DNA from: Augochlora pura
Taxonomy: Eukaryota; Arthropoda; Insecta; Hymenoptera; Halictidae
Reading direction: 5' to 3'
DNA: 64,000 bases
Assembly: GCF_028453695.1 (NCBI RefSeq)
Contig: NC_135775.1
Span: 22,912,545-22,976,544, forward strand
The translations under genes were made by a program, and so were the position numbers. Below, piece after piece: positions 21,961 to 34,070 of the stretch (within the stretch, counting starts at the first letter, position 1; every line of letters begins with the position of its first letter). Below the pieces are notes generated by a model that did not search any database, was not told the origin of the DNA, and was given only the letters and a program-made list of their open reading frames with translations.

Positions 21961-23959
21961 GTCGGTAAGACGCAGGGGGTGGAGGGAACGTGTCGCAAGC
22001 CTTGCGAATATATTTCTCTAAAGCTGGTTGAATTCGTTCTGATGAGGTATTTTATTAGCGTGAACGTGTGAATCCGAGTGTAAGGCGGTGATTTCGGAGC
22101 TAAAATTCGCTAGATAGCCGTCGCCTAGGGGTAATTACCGGCTTAATTATACCTGGGGACATTAAATCGCACTGCTCGAGAATTAGGGGTACGGAAGGGG
22201 GGTGGGGGGAGAGGCTGTTAATACTCGGTTGTATTACTCTTAAAAGTCGCAGGTGCGGGGGATTGAATTAGTGATATGAAAAGTCACGTGTACCGGGGGA
22301 GTAAATTAAACATAATTAAAACTGGCTGGGGTGAACAGTCAACGGCGGACGAGAATGTTAATTCGGGGGTTTGTGGGCACGGCTCTCTTAAATTCAAGTA
22401 CGCTAAAGGAAACGCGTACGAGCCGTTCCACGTGTACATACAAACGGAAAAAAGAAACTAAGCTGTGAAAAGTGAAGAAACAATTGGGGGGAAAACGATG
22501 CGGAGAACGCCACGCGCGCAACTCTTTCCCTGTTCGCGAGTAATCAGATCCGCGATTATATTCGCCATGGTTGCTTTTTCCCTTTAAATTCGGAAGCGAC
22601 CAAAGTGGCGTTCTCCGGAAAGAAAAAAAAAACGGGTTATTGACCAACGGAAAATTCCAGTGGTATTCGGTGACGCGGCCCGTAAAACAACGGGAACGAT
22701 AGCGTCGGTAATACTTCATCGACATCAAACCATTGTGCGAGATATCGTCCAATATCCGCGCGATAGAGACATCGTTCGCAGAGAAAATACGTTCGATAGT
22801 AAATGACGCGACCGCGGGGCGGCAATCGTCGACGTTATCCGCCAGCGAAAGAATACACCGTGACGAACGTTTATCGTCGGTTATTATACGCGGCGGCGCG
22901 GATTCGCCGGGAGAGGGGAAACAACAAAAAACCTATCGCCGCCGATCGGAAGTTCTCCCGCGGCGTTTCCGAATAAATTACAAATTTCATTAGCCGTCGC
23001 GGCCGCGGTTTTGTTCGTACGGACACGCGGACTCGCCGCGCGGATCAATTTACAGAAAGCCGAATCGGGCCCGAAACTTTGTTTACTCCGATATTAAGGA
23101 GCCCCCGTCAAGTCTCGCGGACAAAATAAAAAGCTCGTTAAACTTTATTCGGCCCCGTTCACCGATACGGAATTCTCGTCTGCGCCGCGCTGGCCCCGGC
23201 GTTGTGTACAACGTTACGCGCGCGTAAATCCCGCGGTCTATTTATGAAATTTCAATAAACTTTCGGCGGTATTGTGTTCCAGGGTGGTCCCGCAACAATG
23301 CGGAACGCGGGCAACGGTAGCTCGACAAGAGACCGACGCGGGGTAATTAACCGGATTTTCGAATCTTAATTCGGCCGGGGCTGATAAATCACCGATCGGA
23401 ATACCCGCGCCGTGTTACCGAATACCATTGGAAGGGGGAAACCAATCGAAATACAACTGAAATGAAAAACATACGTTTTTGCGAATTCTGTTTTGAACGT
23501 TTTTCGAGCATTCCCTCTTGGGACGGCTGCGTTGGTACGCACCTGTGTGTGTCTCTTTTCTCTCTCTTTCTCTCTCTCTTTCCCTCAGGCTCGATCCTTT
23601 TTAAGCTCGTTCTGCAAGCAAACATACGAAACAAGATTAAACACTTTCAATGGATTCATTTTATTTCGTTAATTTCGAGCGGCGACCGTTGTCGCGATCC
23701 TTAAGTTGTTAACCCGGGCCGGCTTTCCCGGCGATTATCCTAATGAACATTGCTCGGTGTATAAACGACGTCTGCGAAAAGATCGCCCGAAGAGAAGCGC
23801 CGCGAATCAACTTTCTTCCCTTCCCCTCCTGCCCCGGTTAACGTATAAATCTCGTATCGTTTATTATAGTCCGCGGGACTCGGAAACTTCGAGGCGCGAT
23901 GAATAATTATACGCTCGCCGGATAACTCCATAAGTCCTTGTTTATTATTTAATAGCCTG

Positions 23960-23985
23960 CCCCCCCCCCCCCTCTCTCTCTCTCT
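23960..23985. repeat. Poly-C run fused to (CT)n
   Basis: Thirteen C bases run straight into a CT microsatellite of about seven units. Confidence 0.92.
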
Positions 23986-26900
23986 GCCGGAAAAAGAAGG
24001 GGGCTCCGCAAGACAAATTGTTTTCGCGACGTTGCTTTATTGTGTCGTTAAAATAATGCAGCGTAACGTGTAATGAGTGGACAGGGTTCGTTAAACGGCC
24101 AAATTATTTTATCTACAATCTGTGTGCAATTTTAATAACCCGTGTACAACGGTCGCGGATCACCCCCGCGGGATTATAGAATAGATACGATAAATAATCG
24201 AATATTTGCTGGAAAATGTTTACCGGCCCACTCGCCAATTTGTGAATTATTGTATGTATAATTATAACAGTTCATTAATATTTGTCGCACGCGCGCGCGC
24301 GCGCTAGAGGAACGTGGATATAAATCAAAGCCGTGTCCGCGGATGTGTAAAATATTACTTCCGTGCAACTATTTGTTGAATAAGTGGCCGATTGTGCCCG
24401 TATTATGCGCGTAACTTTAATAATCAATCTGTAATTTGTCGCACGTTTAGGATGGGCGACGAGTAAATCATTTCATGTTAACGTCGAAACGAACCGAGTC
24501 GTTTATCCCTCCCTCCCCGCCAACCCCCGTTCGCCAAGTCGAACAATAACCGTAATATAAATTTGCAGTTATTTAACCGACAGCGATAAGGCGAATTACA
24601 AATAATCGGGCGCGAGCACGCCCGAAATAAAATGTTGCTCGAAAAACTGATTACAATAATATATTCCCCAATAACTCGTTCACCGTTCCCGCCCTCGTTA
24701 AGTCCGTAAAACAGTTCGTATAATCTATGCACGGTTGCCCGGCCGCCACAATAAACAATCGAATGTTTATAATAAACAGCGAAAGCCGCGAAACCTCTCC
24801 GCCAGTATTCCGGCCGGAAATAATTTCGATAACATATACGATTTATACTTGGCGCAACCCCCGCCTTCTATCGCGGAATAAATAACAGGTTCCCAGTAAA
24901 ATAGAAAGTTTTTGTTTACCAGCAACTCGTCAAGCTGTCCGTGAAGGGGAGAGAAGATAAATTCGGAGTGCGCGACCATTTTTCACCGTGTCGTTGAAGT
25001 AATTGAACAGAGCAGGGAACGATTTTGATTCCGCGCGAAAATCGATACTTATACTCGCGATTAGTTCGACCGAGAATCGAAGGAAAACACACCGCGGGTA
25101 TGGCGTAACGGTTGTGTTAGTCGCGGGCCAGTGTCAAGTCCCCGTGGACAGTTCCGACGAGATCTCGTGGAATTTCGTCCCGTTGGACCCTGGGCCGATC
25201 GTCGAAAATGCCGCGTGGGAACCGGGGGAACAACGGTGGCAACGGTGTTTCGAGACCGGGGAAGAAAAGCGTGTCGAGGTATGAGAGAGGTTAGATACTA
25301 CAGTGACGCGGTCGAGTAACACGCGACGCATGCTTCTCTCGGAATGTTTCCCCTGTGCAGAACGCACAGGACCGTCGTGTTTCGACCGGGATCACGGTCC
25401 ACGACGTTCGTTTCGCTGGACCGGCGATGCGCAATTAATTCAGTACGCTATGTAAACAAATTGATTGGCCCCTTGTTTGGAGGGCGACGGTGGAAAGGCA
25501 GAACAAACGATTACGCACGGGCACGGGCAAAACACTTACCACAATTCTCGCATTCGCCGGGCTCGTTAGACCGTTAATCACCGCTCGGTGTCGTTACATC
25601 GTTAATTCGGTTACACCTCGTTCGTTCGTTGCGCACTGATCTTAGAAAAACTCGTGTAAATCGTATAAAAAAGGCAAGAATTTAAGAAACTGACAAGAAA
25701 CTCGCCATAGCGGTGTTAACACTGAGCGGCCATGTTGCCTTCGCTCGGCCACTCTCGACATCTCTCGGCGGTACTCGGAACACGCTCGGTTACCCGCGCG
25801 CAGTAAGCCCGCGGCGCGAGATTCGAACGTTTCGCCGGTTCGCCGTCAGATGGCGGGTCGATGTCCGTTCCGCGAAAATCATCGAAAAACAGCCACGCAT
25901 ATTTATGAAATTCGATATTAATATTTCATGAATAACCGTTTGTCGACACCGGCACCACGTTAAACGCTTTAAACTCTCCTGCAGGCGGTCCGGCGCGTTT
26001 CGGGGCGCAACGGACCGCGTGCAACTTGCTCGCCCAACCCTCTGGCCGCCGTTATCATTATAGATTGTATAATGGTTTTATCGTATAAACAAACAGTGGT
26101 AATTAAATTAATATTGTTTATTCGTCCCGTGCGTGTAATTCCAATTTGCCGCATCAAATGTAGTGCGTGTCCGGCCGCGCGTTAAACTACCGTCACGCAT
26201 CTTGTTAAATGCGCGTTGCAGTCGCTCATGTAACCCAACAATGCTAAATTAATTACGGTCGCAGCGGCATACGAATTTCTCCTTTTGGAACGCTTTAGAA
26301 AACGTTTCCGGCGGGTTGAATGTACACCCGATTTTTATTTAGCCGGCCCCGCATGTTTTAATTTGTAATTGTCGAAATTAGTGAAACGCTTTCGCAGGTG
26401 ACGATTGGATGATTATCCAATTTCAGAATACATTGTTATTTCACTGCGGATTTTAATGTAACTTAAAAATTATTTCCATTGTATTATCAGGAAAATAATT
26501 AAATAAAAATGTGCTTTCCTCTTCAATAATCTCGTTAACTTAAATTTATTACAACGAGGTTCTTCCATTCTTTCAATGTCTTCGCACCTTTCTGTTTCAC
26601 TTCCCTTTCTGTAATAAATGCATAAAATCCCCAGTCCAATTATAATACAGAGTAAGTCACGTATCTCGCACACCTCGAATAACCAAGCAGGGGGATGCAA
26701 ACGCCGGTGTATCCGGTATTGTGTTTAACAATCCTCATAGAAAGCCTCGCACAACGTTTGATAAGGTCTAAATAAATTAAATCTCGTCGTTCCGACAAAG
26801 TGAGCTACTTGTAATGTGGGTGTACCGTCGAGCCCGTTACAATTTCGAAAGGAAACGCCGTGCAGCAATGAGCCTCGATTCACCGGAAAGTTTGTAATTA

Positions 26901-27470
26901 TTGCCTGCGCGATAATAAACAATAGTTAAATAAAAATCTGAGGCGAAATAAAAATCGGAAGGTAAATGAAAATTGGATGCTAAATAAAAATCTGAAGCTG
27001 AATAACCGGACCACGGATTCGTTCGCACGTTATATAAATACCATGAGACCGAGCGTTCGCGCTATCTTTTCTGGGGCGCATTGTGCACCCTCGGGAACGT
27101 CCGCCGCAATCGATCGCGCATCCGAATTTCGGGGGAGGGAGCGCGCGCGACACTTAAAGACGGCCATTTGCCTCTCGCAGTAACTTGGAAGCCGGTGTGC
27201 ATCCAACTAATCGCAAGTTCCTGACGCATAACGTATGTCAGATGTCGCGCCCGACAAATTGTGAGCACCGTCGGATACGTGTTCTTCGTAGTCGAGAATT
27301 TTGCGTTCGTTATGCGGCGGCCATCGCGTTAAGAGTCGTTACGTGAGTTTGGTTATCCCGCTGCCATACGGAAGCAGCTAACTTCCTTAACGAACTCTCG
27401 AACGAAGTTTGGTGACTTCCAGCTTCTGTTTCAGTCTCGCATAGCACGGTTAATTACTGTCAACAATTTC
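23986..27470. other. Microsatellite-poor noncoding stretch
   Basis: Over about 3.5 kb there is almost no dinucleotide microsatellite, apart from a short GC run at 24,292-24,304, although such tracts occur every one to two kilobases elsewhere. Composition is intermediate, with recurrent TAAT-type words. No coding frame is convincing; the frame at 25,003-25,284 ends at GAG|GTATGA, a fair donor match, but has no ATG start and no recognised domain. Long introns of developmental genes often look like this, which is inference only. The degenerate 18-bp repeat at 26,926-27,005 lies inside. Confidence 0.45.
26926..27005. repeat. Degenerate 18-bp tandem repeat, four copies
   Basis: Four units built on TAAATAAAAATCTGA, starting at about 26,926, 26,945, 26,962 and 26,980, with substitutions in each. 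Read on the minus strand, one frame gives the hexapeptide series ASDFYL, ASNFHL, PSDFYF, ASDFYL, a consequence of the multiple-of-three period rather than evidence for a protein. Confidence 0.85.
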
Positions 27471-27871
27471 GGCAGGGCGTGGAGAGAGAGAGGGCCCGCC
27501 GTGGTCGCCGCGCAACCCCCGATACCCCGTTTCTACCGCTGTACTTTCGCTATTCCACGCTCACGGTGAGACGGTTCGCGCTGGGTCGCCGCCGGTCGCG
27601 ACCCGTTGCTATGAATATTATAACGAGATGCATCCTCCGGATGCTCCTTGGCCGCGCGACCCCTGCCGAAATCAAACGGGCCCTCCCGTATATTCGCGTT
27701 AAGGCGGTTCTTTGAAATTAAAATACGGGGGATGAATGAAAAATAACACGGCCGCCGGGCCGGGCAACTTAGGCTAATAATTCATACGACGAGACCGGTC
27801 AGAACTGCGGCAACTACCCCGGGCCCCGGAGATGTGTTTTCGTTTTCTTCCACGGCACAACGGAAGGGTGG

Positions 27872-27893
27872 CTCTCTCTCTCTCTCTCTCTCT
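27872..27893. repeat. (CT)n microsatellite
   Basis: Pure CT repeat of about 11 units. Confidence 0.95.
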
Positions 27894-28058
27894 GTGGAAG
27901 GACGACGACGACGGGGGTGGAGTTTCAAACTCGCATAAACGCGAGCGTAACGCCGAGCGGTCTCTTTCCATGTTTCTGATTACTTCGCGAACTTTTGCGC
28001 GCCAGCGTGGCCGATACTAGGGAAGAGCTTTTAGACGGACTCTTTTTCGTCGTTCCAC

Positions 28059-28083
28059 CCTCTCTCTCTCTCTCCCTCTCTCA
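28059..28083. repeat. (CT)n microsatellite
   Basis: CT repeat with one CC interruption, continuing into a T-rich pyrimidine run. Confidence 0.92.
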
Positions 28084-28518
28084 CTCTTTTTTTCTCCTCT
28101 ATTTTTCTCTCCGTTCCTCTCTGGCGCCCCCGTCCGGTGCATGGAATTCCCATTTTTTATGCCCGGCGGATCGCGGCGCGGAGTCGGCACACGCGATCCG
28201 CATCCCCGAAATTTAAAAAACCGTGGCTCGGCAGCGGAATCATAGGCATCCGCGGCACGGGGAAAACAAAATTGTTGCGGCATGTAACGGTACACGGGCG
28301 TAGGAACATTTTGTTGTGCGAGCATGTCGGGTCGCGTGCATTCGGCATGCAGGTCGATATGATTGCGTACATAGCGTTGCATGTCTCATCCGATACATGC
28401 CCGTACACACATTATCCGATATACGTACGTACGCTGCGTACACGCTCTCCCCGACACATATGACGAAACAATGCCGCGTCGAATGGCTTTCTTTTATCCC
28501 TTTCTGCTTTACCGTTTG

Positions 28519-28526
28519 CTCTCTCC

Positions 28527-28564
<38 letters not shown>
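28519..28564. repeat. (CT)n microsatellite
   Basis: CT repeat with two early CCC interruptions, then about 15 pure units. Confidence 0.95.
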
Positions 28565-28566
<2 letters not shown>

Positions 28567-28737
28567 GTCCCTCCCTTTTTCTCCTTCTGTTATTTCTCCT
28601 AGTTTCTGTCTGGCTCATAAGGTATTGATGATTCCCGAGATTGTTTCACGCGATACCGCGGCGTATCGAAATATCAGCGCGAATATTGGAATATCTGCAT
28701 AATGTAACGCCGCATGAAATTTCTGGCTGGTAAACGC

Positions 28738-28754
28738 GGGCGCGCGCGCGCGCA
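28738..28754. repeat. (GC)n alternating tract
   Basis: Alternating G and C for about 16 bases. Confidence 0.88.
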
Positions 28755-29233
28755 CGGGACATCCGATGAATTATTTAAACAACGATACGGGACCGGCTAC
28801 ATAATAATTTCCGCGAGCAGCGCCGAGTGCGTTGTTCCGCTTCGGTTTTGATTAGAGCTGTTGCTTCTTGCGCGCGCGAGCGTGTGCACGCCGCGGCGGG
28901 GACCGGCGATCCGCCGCCGGATCGTTGTGTGTGCGGCCCGCGTGCATACACACGCGGTCCGTTCGCCTCCATTTTATAATAGAATTCCCGTACGGGAGCG
29001 TCGCGCCGTAAAGAGATTGCGAGCTGCGCGGGGATTCCGGCCTTAAAATGATAAGAATTTATAAGGAGCCCCGTGCCGGGTTTGGGGACGAATGAGAACT
29101 AGGGGTCCCCCGTTCTCTTGGCTCCCCCGGGGCCACCGAAGGGGGAAAAGTGTGCACATAAATTTCGTAGACCATCGGCTATCGACCTTAACGGTTCGGT
29201 GACCGATTATTCGGGGGCTGTTCGAGAGGCCCG

Positions 29234-29293
29234 GCCTCGCTCCGCCTCGCACCGCCTCGCTCCGACTCGCTCCGACTCGCTCCGGCTCCGCTC
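29234..29293 (+). repeat. 10-bp tandem repeat (GCCTCGCTCC)
   Basis: Five to six head-to-tail 10-bp units; early units read GCCTCGCTCC and later ones GACTCGCTCC, so a single substitution has spread across neighbouring copies. Confidence 0.9.
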
Positions 29294-29540
29294 AGCTTCC
29301 TCGATCGCCACGAGTTTCGTTCAAACGAACGAAACTAACTGATTTCCCACGGGATAAATCTTTGGGTAAGCCATGGAACCTTCCCGGAGATTCGACGTAA
29401 ATCGATCGCGAAAGCCCAGATGCGATTACGAACGAGTTGCCGTCGATTCTTAATCTCGAACGGTTCTTTAGACTCCTTCCGGGCAGTTTGTTTGGCTCGT
29501 TTCCCTCCTCCCTCTATCTATCTTTATCTATCTCGACCTT

Positions 29541-29591
29541 TCTTCTTCCTCCTCCACCTCCTCCTCCTCCTCCTTCTCTTCTTCTTCTTCT
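29541..29591. repeat. (TCC)n/(TTC)n pyrimidine microsatellite
   Basis: Trinucleotide tract that switches from TCC to TTC units, all pyrimidine on the + strand. Confidence 0.92.
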
Positions 29592-29880
29592 ACCATCGTC
29601 GCATCCTTCGCCAAACGTTTTTCTTTCTCTCCCCGAGGTATTCGATGCACGCGACACGACCTACGCAAACGAGACCAGACGAGACTCGTCCGGCATGCAC
29701 TTTGTCTCGTTATACGGCCAAAGATTTGTACCTGGAACTCTGTTGCCCGCGGGCAACACCATCAAACGGCTGTTATCCGTCTTTGTTAACAGCTCGCTCG
29801 CACGGTACACGGTTTTTCGAGAGACTCGATCGTTTCACAGAACCGATAAGAACTAAGGACGGTGTTGTAAAAGTTGTTAA

Positions 29881-30460
29881 AGACGTTAATTTGTTTTCTG
29901 ATACGCGCGTGTGTTAGATTTATTTGATTGACTGTTGCTTGAGATTTTTGCTATTTTTTAAAACCTTGTTACGGAAGGGGTGAGTTTAGGTATTTGATTA
30001 TTTCTTAATATCTAGTCACTATAAGGGTGAGTTTAGGTATTTGTCATTTCTGTGTATTATTTATTAATTCTTGAATTGTGATAGTATCGGTGGATTTTTA
30101 TTTTATACGGTTGTTAAACAACGAAATTTAAATGAAAGTAAAGTTTGACGTAGATAATTGTACTCTATATAATTATACAATTTTTCTCGTAGATAATCAT
30201 TGTCACTAAAATTTCTAATTTATATGTGATTGTGAATACTAATGAACTTATATAATAACTTAATAAAATTTAGGTAATAATTATTACAGCTAGAATAACT
30301 GAGAATTAAAGACACCGCAATCATCTTAACAATGAAATTCACTCGCGTTCGAATTAAATCAAATATAAATGTAAAGTTCATTCGCGTCTTCCTCCGTTGC
30401 GATCGCTTCTTAAAAATTCAATACAACCTAAATAATAAAGTACAAATCCCAAAAAAACCG
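29881..30460. other. AT-rich island with a 20-bp direct repeat
   Basis: About 580 bp of strongly AT-rich sequence. A direct repeat of AAGGGTGAGTTTAGGTATTT-type sequence occurs at 29,975-29,996 and 30,023-30,043, 47-48 bp apart, differing by one inserted G. No terminal inverted repeats were found. Confidence 0.6.
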
Positions 30461-32420
30461 CACCGCACGAACGAGCCGCAATCATCTCGGGAACGGTACC
30501 GCCAGCTCGTGAAACAATTGCCTGCGCAGCGCGCCGGTTGCAAAACCTCTCTTACCTCCGCTCGCGAACGACGCGACGCAGACGTTTCGCGCTGCGTTCT
30601 TTCGCAAGCTACGACGAGGCACCTCTCTCGCACTCTATCACGCCATTTTGCATGTCGTTACGATCCATCTTGGGATCATCGCTTTCGTCTGCCGGTGTTC
30701 GGGGCGCGATCGCTCAAAACCGGGAAGCACCGGCGCGGCAAGATGGAAAAGGGACTCGTTATTTCGGCAACCGGAATCGATTGTGTCCGCGAACCCGTAC
30801 GAAATTCGACACGAAAATTCAATTAGCACGAGACCCGGGTAGCGAACTTCTGACAATGTGTTCCAATTGCCGCGATATTCGGGGAACGTTACCGTATAAT
30901 CGCGCGAGTATTACGCAACGTTCTCGCCGCCCCCGCCCGTCGTTCCGTGTTTCGGTGGGCCGCGTATAGCAGAGAGTTTCGGCGGCTAGGCACGGAACGA
31001 GAGTCGAAGAACGGTGCCAAATTCTCTCGAGCACATGCTCTCGCCCGACGCCGGTTAGAAGGTGTTTAGACGGCGCGCCGGATAGCGGCGGCGGCAGTCT
31101 CGCCGCAGACCCCGTTATTGCGAATAAGAAAACACGGTCCGAATTGGCCGGCGCCCGGCGAAACGACGGTAGGGAAACACGGCCGCACCCGCATCCCCCT
31201 CGATTAACCAAACTCCCCGTGTCCGAGGAAGGAGGTCTCGGGGCCGTGGCTCACGACCGGACCGTTTCCCTTTTTAATTTTTCGAAAGGCATCCCCCGGG
31301 CCACTCGAGACGAGATCCCCGGGGCTGCGCGGGATCTCGCGTGCGTTCTGCTCCCGAACCTCTTTGAGAATTCATGGCGGCGTCTCGTATCGGTAAAGTA
31401 TCCAGATCGCTGGATCCGCAACGGCGAACTACCGGCGAATTCTTTACATCGATGAAATAACTGGGCTACGTGCTCGCGGAACGAATGTAAGTTCGCCACG
31501 ATCCTGCCCGCGCGGTGGAAGCGAGTGAAATCAGGGGATAGAAGGGCGTCCCAGGATCGATCCAATCGCGAGAGATCGTTCGTCCTTCCGTGGCCGGGAT
31601 AAGCGGCGGCGATCGCTGCGTCTCGCTCCGGAAAGGGTTCGTTTATTCGTTTTCGGAGGATCACGGCCGGCCCGCGGTTGTTGGTTGTTGCTGCTACTGC
31701 CGCTGCTGCTGGTCAAACGCGCCGGACCCGTGTCTCTGCCCGCGGAAAGATCGAAAAATACGAGCCGGGGTCGTGCTGGGAACACGGCATCCGCGCGCCG
31801 GAGAACGTAGGATGAAAACAAAACCGCGCCGATACCCGTAATCAACGGTCGAGAGCGGTTACTCGCGAGTTCCGGGCCAGACGCGCGTCCGTGTGTTTAT
31901 CTCAATTCCCGTGCACGGTGTTCGCGGCGGCCACGCGCGCGCGTATCGCGCCACACACAGAGAGAAAGAGAGAGAGAGAGAGGGAGAGAGAGAGAGTGAG
32001 GCGATCGGTGTTGCGAGAGAACTTTTTCCCCCGGATGTTCGTGTAACGTTGTTCCACGAGTTCGACCAAGTTCCGAGACAGAAACGAAAGAAGAAAGTTT
32101 CGCGCGAAAGTGGAAGTACTCTTCCCGGCGAAGCACCGAAGAGAATCGAGGTACACGGCAGCTCCGGATCGCGAGCGTAAAATGTTTCCTTTTTTTTCCC
32201 CTCCGTAACGGGTATCAAGCGCTGCGTTCCCCTCGTTCCCGAATTACGGTATTAGCTGCAGTCCCTTGTTAACGACTCTTCCCGTCGCTGCGGCGATGAG
32301 CCTGCGAGACAGCGAGCCGAGAGACGCCGAGGACGAAATCTGTTTCAGACACTTCGTAAAGTTGAGTCGCGACCATCGGAAGCATTCGATGCACTTAACG
32401 GGTGTCCTGGACGTGACTAA
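30461..32420. other. GC-rich noncoding stretch
   Basis: No supported gene. CGGAG|GTAAGAG at about 30,550-30,558 on the minus strand is a fair donor match. A GA tract lies at 31,959-31,998. Frames open on both strands here are treated as accidental. Confidence 0.5.
31959..31998. repeat. (GA)n microsatellite
   Basis: GA repeat with AAAG and GGGA interruptions. Confidence 0.93.
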
Positions 32421-32710
32421 TGTATTTTATTCCATGACAGTGGCAAGATTGGACTTGTTTAAACTTTCTACGATATTTATTATAATATATTCTTGAACAA
32501 AGACGGTCGTATAATAATTTCTGACGAAACATTTATTATAGAGAAATATTAGAAAATATACTCCTATCGATAGATCTACTGTCAATTTTAAATTAAAATC
32601 TACAGTCAATTAATCTCTAAAACTAGCGAATATAACTAAATTTTGAATTGAGCCTACACTACTTTATCGAATGTCTACATCGTCTTCTTTATTCCCCTTA
32701 ATTAATTTCA
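32421..32710. other. AT-rich island, unassigned
   Basis: Short AT-rich island. It contains two similar copies of an ATCTAC-GTCAATT motif about 25 bp apart. No termini recognised. Confidence 0.45.
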
Positions 32711-33283
32711 ACCGGTCAGATGGTCCCAGCGTTAAACGACGCTCGAAATGGAATCGCGTCGAAGCGACGGTTCGCCTGTCAACTACCGGGTATCTTGACT
32801 AACCGTGCGAAAACAAAGCAGCGCGTCCAACGAATATAGATTCTAATTAAAGTTCGCGCGGCGTACGGTGCGAGCTGGGCGAATTGATTGATCAGCCGGG
32901 GCATAAAATTTTGCACGGGAGTGGTGAGAAATGTGCGGGGCTCAAACGCAGAGGAACACGCGGGGGCCATTGAAAGAATGAAAATCCGATGGAGCCGCGC
33001 GACAGGGCAGTTTCATGAAAGAGCGTTTAAATACGAATCGCGGGGGCCGTGTTGTCAAAGAAGTGTGACGAGAGGTACCGGGGGAATATTCCTAGAGCGA
33101 GCGGGAGAGGGACCCCGGCTCTGGAATGTTTGTCACGTATGGTTCTGAAAGGCTAACTGCGCGCGGGGGGCAGAGCAGGGCAGGGCGTCGCGCGCGGATG
33201 ACGGAAACGAAACGAAACGGATCGGGTCGAGATTTTTGTAACGGATCGAAAGGGAAGCTAGAGGAGTGTAGAGAGTGTAGCGT

Positions 33284-33310
33284 ATCCATTCCGGTGCGCT
33301 CGGAATGGAT
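33284..33310. repeat. Perfect 10-bp-stem hairpin
   Basis: ATCCATTCCG (33,284-33,293) and its exact inverse (33,301-33,310) flank a seven-base loop. Confidence 0.7.
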
Positions 33311-33402
33311 GCTCGGTGGCTCGTGTTACGCCTTCGTCGTCCGAGGGTGTGTAAAGGGGTGGTGGTGGTAGATCGATGACCACCACGCGAGGGTGTTGAA
33401 CG

Positions 33403-33415
33403 CACGTGACGTCAC
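33403..33415. promoter_or_regulatory. Overlapping E-box (CACGTG) and CRE (TGACGTCA)
   Basis: CACGTG at 33,403-33,408 overlaps TGACGTCA at 33,407-33,414; CGTGACGTCACG is a perfect 12-bp palindrome. Both are full consensus sites, for bHLH (Myc/USF/clock-type) and bZIP (CREB/ATF-type) factors respectively. Occupancy is unknown. Confidence 0.35.
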
Positions 33416-34070
33416 GACACGTACACACAGTGCCACGAAATCGGGGTTAGGCAAGCCTAAGCTCTCTCGGTGTACCGCCTAGAGGCGCACCGTCTCTCCT
33501 CTCCTCTCTATCCGGTTATTGTACCGACGTTTTACCGTCGCCCCTTCCTCGCCCCGTCCCGTCCTCTCCTCTCTTCTTCCCTATTTCTCTATTCCTGGCC
33601 CGAGCCATCCGCCACGAACGTGTCCGGAAGCGACGGAAACAACGCTGTACTCCATTACAAGACGTTATTACGTTTGATGCGGGCTGCGCTCGACATTAAA
33701 CGGAATCGCAGGGCCGGGCACACGGAAACCGGCGGCTGTGTTCATAGAAAACGCCCGGTGCGTTACGTTCGGTTACGCATTTTCGGCCTGCCAGCCATTC
33801 CCTTTCATCCTCGCGGGAGCATTCCCGCTGGTGAAACGCGAAACGAACGAGCCTGCCCAAAAATTCCTGGGCACACCGCTTCCGACTCCGCGGTGCTTGA
33901 TTTAGCGATTGCTTTGAACCGACCGGCATTTCAAACAGCATTTCCGCGGCGCAAACGTATTATACTCGGCTATGAAATAAAAATTAATCTTGCGAATCAG
34001 CGAGCGTACGGTGGAACGTCTGTAAGCAGATCCGAAGCATCCTGCGCCGATTTTTGCAACGTTTTATCTG

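Larger units (their letters stand above)
17291..23958. other. GC-rich noncoding stretch with G/C-run clusters
   Basis: No gene supported. Long frames at 19,274-19,861 (+, 195 codons) and 20,238-20,900 (-, 220 codons) lack any recognisable domain and have the Arg-rich composition of accidental frames. It contains the G4-capable tracts of 17.8-19.4 kb, an A-run at 21,277-21,289, a 13-bp-stem hairpin and a minus-strand donor match near 21,910. Confidence 0.5.
27471..29880. other. GC-rich noncoding stretch with several microsatellites
   Basis: No supported gene. It holds three CT tracts, a GC run at 28,738-28,754, a 10-bp tandem and a TCC/TTC tract, all listed separately. A plus-strand frame (28,137-28,463) contains a Walker A-like string by chance and is discussed under rejected items. 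Confidence 0.5.
32711..34070. other. GC-rich noncoding stretch with hairpin and CRE/E-box palindrome
   Basis: No supported gene. A 231-codon plus-strand frame (33,470-34,165) opens in pyrimidine-rich sequence and runs into AT-rich DNA with no recognisable domain, so I treat it as accidental. The hairpin at 33,284-33,310 and the palindrome at 33,403-33,415 are listed separately. Confidence 0.5.

Noticed and set aside
28137..28463. Plus-strand frame containing GIRGTGKTKLL, which matches a Walker A (P-loop) pattern.
   Set aside because: There is no Walker B, no alternating strand/helix pattern and no recognised NTPase context, and the flanks are microsatellites. A single short motif is expected by chance among the many accidental frames.
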